A stretch of 8,400 nt of DNA from contig MEKM01000186.1 of the NCBI GenBank assembly GCA_001766965.1, positions 1-8,400 of the forward strand, in the 5' to 3' direction. This stretch comes from Acidobacteria bacterium RIFCSPHIGHO2_01_FULL_67_28. GTDB lineage: Bacteria; Acidobacteriota; Terriglobia; Acidiferrales; 2-02-FULL-67-57. Both the position numbers and the translations under genes were made by a program. The notes under the pieces are model-generated. The model searched no databases. It saw only the letters and a list, made by a program, of their open reading frames with translations, and was not told where the DNA came from. Below are positions 1 to 4,334 of this stretch, in pieces. Within the stretch, counting starts at the first letter, position 1. The number at the start of each line of letters is the position of its first letter.

Positions 1-57
1 CTTGCCTCCCGGCCTCTAGCCGTCCGGCTCTCTTCGGCGTCGACTAACTCCTCTCCC

Positions 58-82
58 AGTGGGGCAGACATTCCTGTCTGCC
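58..82 (+). repeat. Palindromic intergenic repeat, class I, copy 1
   Basis: An 8-bp perfect inverted repeat (GGCAGACA / TGTCTGCC, 63-70 and 75-82) with a TTCC loop, preceded by AGTGG. A 25-nt copy with a single mismatch lies at 3149-3173. This copy ends 31 nt before the aminotransferase start codon. No long T run follows, so it is described as a REP-like repeat rather than a terminator. Bases 1-57 hold nothing I can identify. Confidence 0.75.
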
Positions 83-113
83 GTCCGACCTATCCCCTGA
101 GAGGAGAATTCCA

Positions 114-1472
114 ATGACCAAGACCCCGATGACTCTGGAGTGGAAACTTCCGCAGTTGAAGACGCCGCTGCCCGGCCCCGAAGCGCAGCGGATCGTGAAG
201 CTCGACGCCCGCTACATCTCGCCCTCGTACACGCGCAGCTACCCGCTCGTGGCCAAGCGCGGCCGCGGCGCGGTGATCGAGGACGTGGACGGCAACCGCT
301 TTCTCGACTTCGCCGCCGGCATCGCCGTGGTCGCCACCGGCCACTGCCACCCCGAAGTCGTCGAAGCCGTGCAAAAGCAGGCGGCCGAGCTGATTCACAT
401 GTCCGGCACCGACTTCTACTACGAGAACATGGTTACGCTGGCGGAGAAGCTCGAGGCCTTGGCGCCGGGGAAATTCGCGAAGCGCGTCTTCTACGGCAAC
501 TCCGGCACCGAGGCCATCGAGGCGGCGATGAAGCTCGCCCGCTACGCCACCGGGCGCAAGAACTTCATCGCCTTCCACGGTTGCTTCCACGGGCGCACCT
601 ACGGGGCGCTCTCGCTGACCGCGAGTAAGACGCGCCAGCGCGACCGCTTCGGCCCGCTCGTCCCCGGCGTCTACCACGCGCCCTACAGCTACCCCTACCG
701 CTGCCCGCTGGGCGCGCCGCCGGAAAAGTGCGGTGAAGCCTGCTTGAACTACCTCGAAAACGTGATCCTCAAGACCACGACCTCGCCCGAGGAAGTCGCG
801 GCCATCGTGGTCGAGCCCATCCAGGGCGAAGGCGGCTACGTGGTCCCGCCGCAGGCCTTCCTCCAGGGGCTCGAGCGGCTCTGCCGCCAGCACGGGATGC
901 TGCTCATCGCCGACGAAGTGCAGAGCGGCATGGGCCGCACCGGCAAGTGGTGGGCTTCGGAGCACGCCGGCATCACCCCGGACATACTCTGCGTGGCCAA
1001 GGGGATCGCCTCGGGCCTGCCGCTCGGCGTCTGCATCGCCCGCGCCGACCTGATGAACTGGCCGCCGGGCGCGCACGCTTCGACCTTCGGGGGGAACCCG
1101 GTGGCGGTGGCGGCGTCGCTCGCCACCATTCGTTTGCTCGAAGGCGGGCTCATCGAGAACGCCCGCCGGCTGGGCGAGTACATCTTTGCCAAGCTCGCCG
1201 ACTGGCCGCGCCGGCACAAGCTTGTGGGCGAAGTGCGCGGGCGCGGGCTGATGATCGGCCTCGAGCTGGTCAAGGACAAGCAAACCCGCGAGCGCGCCCC
1301 CAAGGAGCGCGACGCCGTGGTTGAGGCCGCCTTCCAGCGCGGGCTGCTCCTGCTCGGCTGCGGCCCGAACACCCTGCGGATGATGCCCCCGCTCATCGTC
1401 GACCAGGAGCAGGTGGACTGCGCCCTCGGCCTCCTTGAGGACGCCCTGACCCAGGTGGAGAAGTCAACATAG
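114..1472 (+). CDS. Class III PLP-dependent aminotransferase (acetylornithine/4-aminobutyrate aminotransferase or amino-acid racemase type)
   Basis: A 452-aa fold-type I PLP enzyme that transfers an amino group from an amino acid, probably in the cytosol. Visible residues: GNSGTEA at 128-134 (phosphate loop), E234 in VEPIQGEGG, D267 in the DEVQSG motif (PLP pyridine nitrogen), K296 in VAKG (Schiff-base lysine) and STFGGNP at 323-329. The full set of class III residues is present and the length is normal. A short Cys-bearing insertion (C197, C206, C210) and an N-terminus of the form LPGPEAQ...SPSYTR resemble, as I recall them, the archaeal group that contains both ornithine aminotransferases and the Pyrococcus broad-substrate amino-acid racemases. 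The substrate therefore cannot be fixed, and argD or gabT would be over-precise. The ATG at 114 is chosen because GAGGAG at 101-106 sits 7 nt upstream. No convincing promoter is visible in bases 1-113. The next gene follows after 92 nt filled by inverted repeats. Confidence 0.93.
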   Translation: MTKTPMTLEWKLPQLKTPLPGPEAQRIVKLDARYISPSYTRSYPLVAKRGRGAVIEDVDGNRFLDFAAGIAVVATGHCHPEVVEAVQKQAAELIHMSGTDFYYENMVTLAEKLEALAPGKFAKRVFYGNSGTEAIEAAMKLARYATGRKNFIAFHGCFHGRTYGALSLTASKTRQRDRFGPLVPGVYHAPYSYPYRCPLGAPPEKCGEACLNYLENVILKTTTSPEEVAAIVVEPIQGEGGYVVPPQAFLQGLERLCRQHGMLLIADEVQSGMGRTGKWWASEHAGITPDILCVAKGIASGLPLGVCIARADLMNWPPGAHASTFGGNPVAVAASLATIRLLEGGLIENARRLGEYIFAKLADWPRRHKLVGEVRGRGLMIGLELVKDKQTRERAPKERDAVVEAAFQRGLLLLGCGPNTLRMMPPLIVDQEQVDCALGLLEDALTQVEKST

Positions 1473-1477
1473 GAAAG

Positions 1478-1545
1478 CGGGCGGGGATGAACCCCGTCCC
1501 TACAGGTGGGCAGTAGTGTGTAGGGCGGGGGTTTATCCCCCGCCG
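1478..1545. repeat. Paired inverted palindromic repeats (class II)
   Basis: Two arms of about 27 nt (1478-1504 and 1519-1545) are near reverse complements of each other, separated by 14 nt. Each arm is also a hairpin: the left has stem CGGGG/CCCCG (1482-1486/1492-1496, loop ATGAA), the right a perfect 8-bp stem GGCGGGGG/CCCCCGCC (1524-1531/1537-1544, loop TTTAT). GGGCTTTTGG follows the right hairpin, so weak termination after the aminotransferase gene is possible. The block fills almost the whole gap to the yraN-like gene. Confidence 0.75.
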
Positions 1546-1564
1546 GGCTTTTGGAGCAAGTGCT

Positions 1565-2020
1565 ATGGCGCTGTTTGCCCGGGCGGTGTTCGGCGTGGTG
1601 GACTGGCTGGCGGCGCGGCGCGGCCTGGCCCCGGAAGCCGCCGGCGAGGCCGAGGCGCGCCGCGAAACGGGCGTCCGCGGCGAGACCTACGCCTACTGGT
1701 ACCTGCGCCGCCAGGGCTACACCATCGTCCGGCGCAACTACCGCACCCCGCACCGGCGGGGCGAGATTGACCTCATCGGCTGGGACGGCCCCGTGCTCGC
1801 CTTCGTCGAAGTCAAAACCCGCACCACCGCCACCGGCGGGCCGCCCGAGCGCGCGGTGGACGCCGCCAAGCAGCAGGAGCTCGTCGGGATGGCGCGCGAC
1901 TACTTGGCGCGACGCCAGCTCGCCGACGTCCCCACCCGCTTCGACGTGCTGGCGCTTGAGGCGAAGGCGGGCGCAGCGCCCCGCGTGCGTCTCCACAAGG
2001 GCGCCTTCGGCGGCGGATGA
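1565..2020 (+). CDS. yraN: YraN/UPF0102 family protein, restriction-endonuclease-like fold
   Basis: A 151-aa protein of the UPF0102 family, which has a PD-(D/E)XK nuclease-like core. The in vivo role of the family is poorly defined, and a nucleic-acid processing role is only suggested by the fold. Visible: the family's GET..YWYLRRQGY block near residues 37-50, GEIDLI at 66-71 with D69, and FVEVKTR at 80-86 with E82 and K84. These match the Asp and E-x-K positions of the nuclease core. About 35 residues precede the usual family start, forming a short Ala/Arg-rich extension beginning MALFARAVFG. The ATG at 1565 is supported by GGAG at 1553-1556 with an 8-nt spacer. The gene follows the repeat pair at 1478-1545 and is probably read from the aminotransferase side, since no separate promoter is clear. 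galT follows after 89 nt with its own promoter. Confidence 0.88.
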   Translation: MALFARAVFGVVDWLAARRGLAPEAAGEAEARRETGVRGETYAYWYLRRQGYTIVRRNYRTPHRRGEIDLIGWDGPVLAFVEVKTRTTATGGPPERAVDAAKQQELVGMARDYLARRQLADVPTRFDVLALEAKAGAAPRVRLHKGAFGGG

Positions 2021-2024
2021 GGGC

Positions 2025-2053
2025 TTGGCAGAATGACCGGAATGCTGAATAAT
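2025..2053 (+). promoter_or_regulatory. Sigma70-type promoter for galT
   Basis: TTGGCA at 2025-2030 and AATAAT at 2048-2053 are separated by exactly 17 nt (4 or 5 of 6 consensus positions each), just after the yraN stop. A start site near 2060 would give a leader of about 50 nt before the GTG at 2110. The mscS promoter in this window has the same -35 hexamer and spacing. Confidence 0.6.
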
Positions 2054-2090
2054 AGCGGCCCGGCAGGCCACCGCCGGCAGGCGGGCTGCT

Positions 2091-2096
2091 AGGAGG
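2091..2096 (+). promoter_or_regulatory. Ribosome binding site deciding the galT GTG start
   Basis: AGGAGG lies 13 nt upstream of the GTG at 2110, a long but usable spacing. It matters because the first in-frame ATG is only at codon 98, far inside the conserved domain. Confidence 0.6.
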
Positions 2097-2109
2097 GTCA
2101 GGGAACCAA

Positions 2110-3132
2110 GTGCCCGAGCTCCGCAAGGACCCCATCATCGGCCGCTGGGTCATCATCGCCACCGAACGCGCCAAGCGCCCCACCGATTACGCCAAAGAGC
2201 CCGTCGTCATCTCCGGCGGCGGTTTCTGCCCCTTCTGCTACGGCAACGAAGAGAAGACGCCGCCGGAAATCATCGCCTACCGCTCCAACGGCACGCCGGC
2301 GAACACGCCGGGCTGGAACCTGCGCGTGGTGCCGAACAAATTCCCCGCGCTCGGCATCGAGGGCGAGCTCGAGCGCGCCGGCGAGGGCCTGTTCGACCGC
2401 ATGAGCGGCATCGGGGCGCACGAAGTCATCATTGAGTCGCCCGACCACCAGGCCACGCTGGCGCAGCTTTCCGAAAAGCGCGTCGAAGACGTCCTCTGGG
2501 CCTACCGCGATCGCATCGTGGATTTGAAAAAAGACAAGCGCTTCAAGTACGTCTTGATTTTCAAGAACCACGGCGCGGCCGCCGGGGCTTCGCTCGAGCA
2601 CACCCACTCGCAGCTCATCGCCCTGCCCATTGTCCCCAAGCGCGTGCGTGAGGAAGTGGACGGCGCCAAGCAGTATTACTTGATGAAGGAGCGCTGCATC
2701 TTCTGCGACCTGATCCGCCAGGAGCGCCAGTCCGCCGTGCGCGTCATCGCGGAAGACGACGCCTTCATCACCTTGGCCCCCTACGCCCCGCGCTTTCCCT
2801 TCGAGGCCTGGATCCTGCCCAAGCAGCACGGGGCCTCGTTCGAAGAAGCCACCAGCGGCTTTTACGAAAAGCTCGGGCGCGCGCTGAAGAGCCTCTTGCA
2901 GCGCGTGGACAGCGTGCTCGACCGCCCCGCCTACAACTTCGTCCTCCACACCACGCCCATGCGCGAGGACACCGAGCTCTACTACCACTGGCACATCGAG
3001 TTCATGCCCAAGCTGACCAAGGTGGCCGGCTTCGAGTGGGGCACCGGCTTCTACATCAACCCCACCCCGCCCGAAGAGACGGCGCGCGCCCTGCGCGAAG
3101 TCCCCGCCACCCAGCCCGCCGCCGCGCACTAG
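2110..3132 (+). CDS. galT: Galactose-1-phosphate uridylyltransferase
   Basis: A 340-aa cytosolic enzyme of the Leloir pathway that exchanges UMP between UDP-glucose and galactose-1-phosphate through a uridylyl-histidine intermediate. It has two HIT-like halves. The N-terminus reads LRKDPIIGRWVIIA, followed by RAKRP (21-24 region). A zinc pair CPFC is at 40-43, and the active site HTHSQ is at 164-168 with nucleophile H166 and Q168. The second half opens with another CxxC (C196, C199), and the C-terminal part carries HWHIEF at 293-298 and AGFEWGTG before the family's GFYIN..P end. The active site has Thr where the E. coli enzyme has Pro (HPHxQ). The start is GTG. Galactose kinase and epimerase genes are not in the window, so the gene is not in a gal operon here. 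It ends 16 nt before a class I repeat. Confidence 0.95.
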   Translation: MPELRKDPIIGRWVIIATERAKRPTDYAKEPVVISGGGFCPFCYGNEEKTPPEIIAYRSNGTPANTPGWNLRVVPNKFPALGIEGELERAGEGLFDRMSGIGAHEVIIESPDHQATLAQLSEKRVEDVLWAYRDRIVDLKKDKRFKYVLIFKNHGAAAGASLEHTHSQLIALPIVPKRVREEVDGAKQYYLMKERCIFCDLIRQERQSAVRVIAEDDAFITLAPYAPRFPFEAWILPKQHGASFEEATSGFYEKLGRALKSLLQRVDSVLDRPAYNFVLHTTPMREDTELYYHWHIEFMPKLTKVAGFEWGTGFYINPTPPEETARALREVPATQPAAAH

Positions 3133-3148
3133 CTCCCCTTTTTCCTCT

Positions 3149-3173
3149 AGTGGGGCAGACATTCCTGCCTGCC
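3149..3173 (+). repeat. Palindromic intergenic repeat, class I, copy 2
   Basis: This 25-nt sequence matches 58-82 at 24 positions. The single change (T to C at 3168) breaks one base pair of the 8-bp stem. It lies between galT and tRNA-Cys, just after a CCCCTTTTTCC run. Confidence 0.75.
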
Positions 3174-3208
3174 CGCGTGAGCGCTAGCCCGGCGCCCGCC
3201 GATTCCGC

Positions 3209-3214
3209 TATACT
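3209..3214 (+). promoter_or_regulatory. Probable -10 element of the tRNA-Cys gene
   Basis: TATACT (5 of 6 consensus positions) ends 8 nt before the first tRNA base, which suits a transcript with almost no leader. No good -35 hexamer is visible 16-18 nt upstream (the best is TAGCCC at 3185-3190). Confidence 0.45.
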
Positions 3215-3222
3215 GAAGACAC

Positions 3223-3299
3223 GGCGCGGTACCCAAGTGGCCCAAGGGAGAGGTCTGCAAAACCTCCATTCGTGGGTTCGAATCCCACCCGCGCCTCCA
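3223..3299 (+). tRNA. tRNA-Cys (anticodon GCA), CCA encoded
   Basis: The cloverleaf folds by eye. The acceptor stem GGCGCGG/CCGCGCC (3223-3229/3289-3295) pairs fully. The D arm is CCC..GGG (3232-3234/3246-3248). The anticodon stem GAGGT/ACCTC (3250-3254/3262-3266) carries the loop CTGCAAA with anticodon GCA at 3257-3259. A 5-nt variable loop is followed by the T arm GTGGG-TTCGAAT-CCCAC. The discriminator is U at 3296, the expected identity base for cysteinyl-tRNA synthetase, and CCA is encoded at 3297-3299. All key features are intact. It supplies cysteine acceptor tRNA. A second copy of its 3' part lies about 144 nt downstream. Confidence 0.95.
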
Positions 3300-3319
3300 A
3301 TCCCGCCATCGGCGGGATT
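3299..3319 (+). repeat. Hairpin directly abutting the tRNA 3' end
   Basis: AATCCCGCC (3299-3307) pairs perfectly with GGCGGGATT (3311-3319) across a 3-nt ATC loop. The stem starts at the A of the encoded CCA. No T run follows, so if it ends or shapes the tRNA transcript it is not a classical terminator. A variant with compensatory changes lies at 3467-3487. Confidence 0.7.
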
Positions 3320-3349
3320 GCCCCGAGCAAGCGAAGCGCGTCGAGGGGC
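3320..3349. repeat. Palindromic repeat, class III, unit A
   Basis: GCCCC (3320-3324) pairs with GGGGC (3345-3349) around a core that on the minus strand reads CGACGCGCTTCGCTTGCTC. It belongs to a family with a CTTCGCT(C) centre and variable G/C-rich arms, repeated at 3354, 3380, 3432 and 3487. It directly follows the tRNA-tail hairpin. Confidence 0.65.
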
Positions 3350-3353
3350 TGGG

Positions 3354-3372
3354 TCCTTCGCTTTGCTCAGGA
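3354..3372. repeat. Palindromic repeat, class III, unit B
   Basis: TCCT/AGGA arms enclose TCGCTTTGCTC. This is the shortest member of the class III family. Confidence 0.5.
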
Positions 3373-3379
3373 TTTTGCC

Positions 3380-3408
3380 GGCGGGCTCCCGCTGCGCTCA
3401 CGCCCGCC
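3380..3408. repeat. Palindromic repeat, class III, unit C
   Basis: The 7-bp arms GGCGGGC/GCCCGCC (3380-3386/3402-3408) enclose TCCCGCTGCGCTCAC. The centre keeps the GCTGCGCTC pattern while the arms differ completely from the other units. Confidence 0.6.
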
Positions 3409-3419
3409 AGGCGGCTCAA

Positions 3420-3469
3420 GTTCGAATCCCACCCTTCGACTTCGCTCAGGGCAAGCCCGCGCCTCCAAT
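3420..3469 (+). pseudogene. Partial second copy of the tRNA-Cys 3' end, interrupted by a palindrome
   Basis: GTTCGAATCCCACCC (3420-3434) equals 3276-3290 of the tRNA T arm. CCCGCGCCTCCAAT (3456-3469) equals 3288-3301, the acceptor 3' strand with CCA and two flanking bases. Between them lie 21 extra nt containing a class III palindrome, and the bases CCC occur on both sides of the extra sequence. The 5' half of the tRNA is absent, so this cannot make a tRNA. It may be a remnant of an integration event at the tRNA 3' end or of local duplication. Confidence 0.75.
3432..3452. repeat. Palindromic repeat, class III, unit D, inside the tRNA remnant
   Basis: The sequence CCCTTCGACTTCGCTCAGGG at 3432-3451 has complementary ends (CCCT/AGGG) and the shared CTTCGCTC core. 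It interrupts the copied tRNA tail. Confidence 0.65.
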
Positions 3470-3487
3470 TTCGCCGCAGCCGAAATT
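3467..3487 (+). repeat. Hairpin after the tRNA remnant
   Basis: AATTTCG (3467-3473) pairs with CGAAATT (3481-3487) over a 7-nt loop. It sits exactly where the hairpin at 3299-3319 sits after the real tRNA. The two positions that changed from C to T in the left arm are matched by G to A in the right arm. Confidence 0.7.
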
Positions 3488-3530
3488 GCCCTGAGCGAGT
3501 CCCGATGAAATCGGGACGAGTCGAAGGGCA
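3487..3530. repeat. Palindromic repeat, class III, unit E, with long inner stem
   Basis: The outer stem is TGCCCT/AGGGCA (3487-3492/3525-3530). The inner stem is an 8-bp perfect GTCCCGAT/ATCGGGAC (3499-3506/3510-3517) with a GAA loop. The outer part aligns with unit A, and the inner stem is extra. It ends about 26 nt before the -10 element of the next gene. Confidence 0.7.
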
Positions 3531-3556
3531 CCGCTGCCTTGGCGCCCGACACGGTG

Positions 3557-3562
3557 TAGAAT
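3557..3562 (+). promoter_or_regulatory. Possible -10 element upstream of the 206-aa gene
   Basis: TAGAAT matches the -10 consensus at 5 of 6 positions and would start transcription near 3569, about 23 nt before the ATG. No -35 hexamer at a normal distance is convincing, because that region is next to repeat unit E. Confidence 0.35.
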
Positions 3563-3591
3563 CCCGCCAGCAACTCATCCGGGCGACGGGC

Positions 3592-4212
3592 ATGAGGGGA
3601 ACGCCAAAAAGGATTCGCAGCGCGCTGGGCGTGCGGGCGCATTCCGGCTGGGCGGTGCTGGTGGCGGTGGCGAGTTCGCCCCGCGGGCCCGCCGTGGTCG
3701 AACGGCGCCGCATCGTCACGGCCGACCCCGCCATTCCCGGCTCGAAGCAGCCCTACCATGCCGCCGAGGGCTGGGAGCTGGACAAGGCGACGAAATACCT
3801 CCAACGTTGCGCCGCGAGAAGCAGACAGTTGGCGCGCGAGGCTTTCCGCTCCGTCATCAGCGACCTCAAGAAAAAAGGTTACGAGGTTGTCGGCTGCGGC
3901 GTCCTGCTCGGCTCGGGCCGGTCTCTCCCGGCACTGGCCGCCATACTGGCTTCTCATCCGCTGATTCACACGGCCGAAGGGCAGTTGTTCCGCGAAGTGA
4001 TTATCCACGCCGGGCAACGCTCCCGCCTGCCTGTCACCGGAGTGAAGGAGCGCGAGCTGTTTGCCCAGGCCGCCCCGCGGCTCCGCCTCCCTGTCCCGAA
4101 GCTGCAAAGTCGCATCGCAGCCATGGGCCGCGACCTCGGCCCGCCCTGGACACAGGACCAGAAGCTCGCTGCCCTGGTCGCCTGGCTGGCCCTAGCGAAG
4201 AAGACCAAGTAG
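3592..4212 (+). CDS. Conserved-looking hypothetical protein, 206 aa
   Basis: I do not recognise a named family. The reading frame is open from 3505, but the first 29 codons overlap palindromic repeat E, so the ATG at 3592 is preferred. No good ribosome binding site precedes it. No signal peptide or membrane segment is evident. Blocks that look conserved are: an N-terminal AHSGWAVLVAVASS strand; a VERRRIVTADP block; PYHAAEG near residue 56; a basic helix ending DLKKKGYEVVGCG; LLGSGRSLPALAAILASHP followed by IHTAEGQLFRE; and LGPPWTQDQKLAALVAWLAL near the C-terminus. I recall an unnamed family of similar length with HxGWA, RRR, PYH, AEGE(L/H)(Y/F)R and LGPPW motifs, and this may belong to it. 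The conserved His, Glu and Arg could form a catalytic or binding site, but that is a guess. Its stop codon abuts a copy of the M23 gene tail. Confidence 0.75.
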   Translation: MRGTPKRIRSALGVRAHSGWAVLVAVASSPRGPAVVERRRIVTADPAIPGSKQPYHAAEGWELDKATKYLQRCAARSRQLAREAFRSVISDLKKKGYEVVGCGVLLGSGRSLPALAAILASHPLIHTAEGQLFREVIIHAGQRSRLPVTGVKERELFAQAAPRLRLPVPKLQSRIAAMGRDLGPPWTQDQKLAALVAWLALAKKTK

Positions 4213-4251
4213 CTAGTCGGGGAGCAGGGCGACCAGGTCGCGGGGATTGAC
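4213..4251. repeat. 39-bp direct repeat, left copy (duplicated M23 gene tail)
   Basis: This is identical over 39 nt to 5855-5893. Read on the minus strand it encodes VNPRDLVALLPD plus stop, the last 13 codons of the M23 peptidase gene, with the stop codon (CTA on plus) abutting the stop of the 206-aa gene. Identity ends abruptly at 4251/5893. On the left a GAAGACC 7-mer (4200-4206 and 5846-5852) suggests the original repeat also included the end of the upstream gene. Confidence 0.9.
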
Positions 4252-4275
4252 GCGGCGAGCCCGCCGTCCTAGGAT
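4247..4275 (+). promoter_or_regulatory. Possible sigma70 promoter of the M48 gene across the repeat junction
   Basis: TTGACG (4247-4252, 5 of 6) and TAGGAT (4270-4275, 4 of 6) are spaced by 17 nt. The first five -35 bases come from the left direct repeat, while the -10 lies in unique sequence. Initiation near 4282 would give a leader of about 53 nt. The corresponding position after the right repeat has no -10-like hexamer. Confidence 0.45.
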
Positions 4276-4320
4276 GCTTCCACCGCGTTCCCCCATCCAC
4301 TCCTTCGTGACGGTTGCTTT

Positions 4321-4328
4321 GAAGGAGG
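4321..4328 (+). promoter_or_regulatory. Strong ribosome binding site of the M48 gene
   Basis: GAAGGAGG ends 6 nt before the ATG at 4335. This favours that ATG over the TTG at 4332, which would leave only 3 nt. Confidence 0.7.
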
Positions 4329-4334
4329 CTGTTG

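Noticed and set aside
90..1283. Long open frame on the minus strand opposite the aminotransferase gene
   Set aside because: Its translation is Arg/Gly/Val-rich with no recognisable motif, and it lies opposite a gene with all catalytic residues. It is an effect of high G+C.
1524..1550. Rho-independent terminator after the aminotransferase gene
   Set aside because: The 8-bp stem is good, but only a GGGCTTTTGG tract follows, not a proper T run. It is better explained as part of the repeat pair.
836..2071. 411-codon minus-strand frame across the aminotransferase and yraN genes
   Set aside because: It crosses two well-supported genes and the palindromic repeats, and its composition is unlike a protein.
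2098..3162. 354-codon minus-strand frame opposite galT
   Set aside because: It mirrors galT codon positions and is biased in composition, while galT has complete active-site motifs.
3276..3530. CRISPR array
   Set aside because: The repeated pieces are palindromes and tRNA fragments of unequal length and spacing, with no constant repeat-spacer pattern and no cas genes.
3505..3591. Upstream extension of the 206-aa protein
   Set aside because: The first 29 codons lie in or next to palindrome E and a promoter-like element, so the later ATG fits better.
3147..3734. 195-codon minus-strand frame over the tRNA and repeats
   Set aside because: It translates the reverse of tRNA-Cys and palindromes (GWDSNPR type), a common false gene at tRNA loci.
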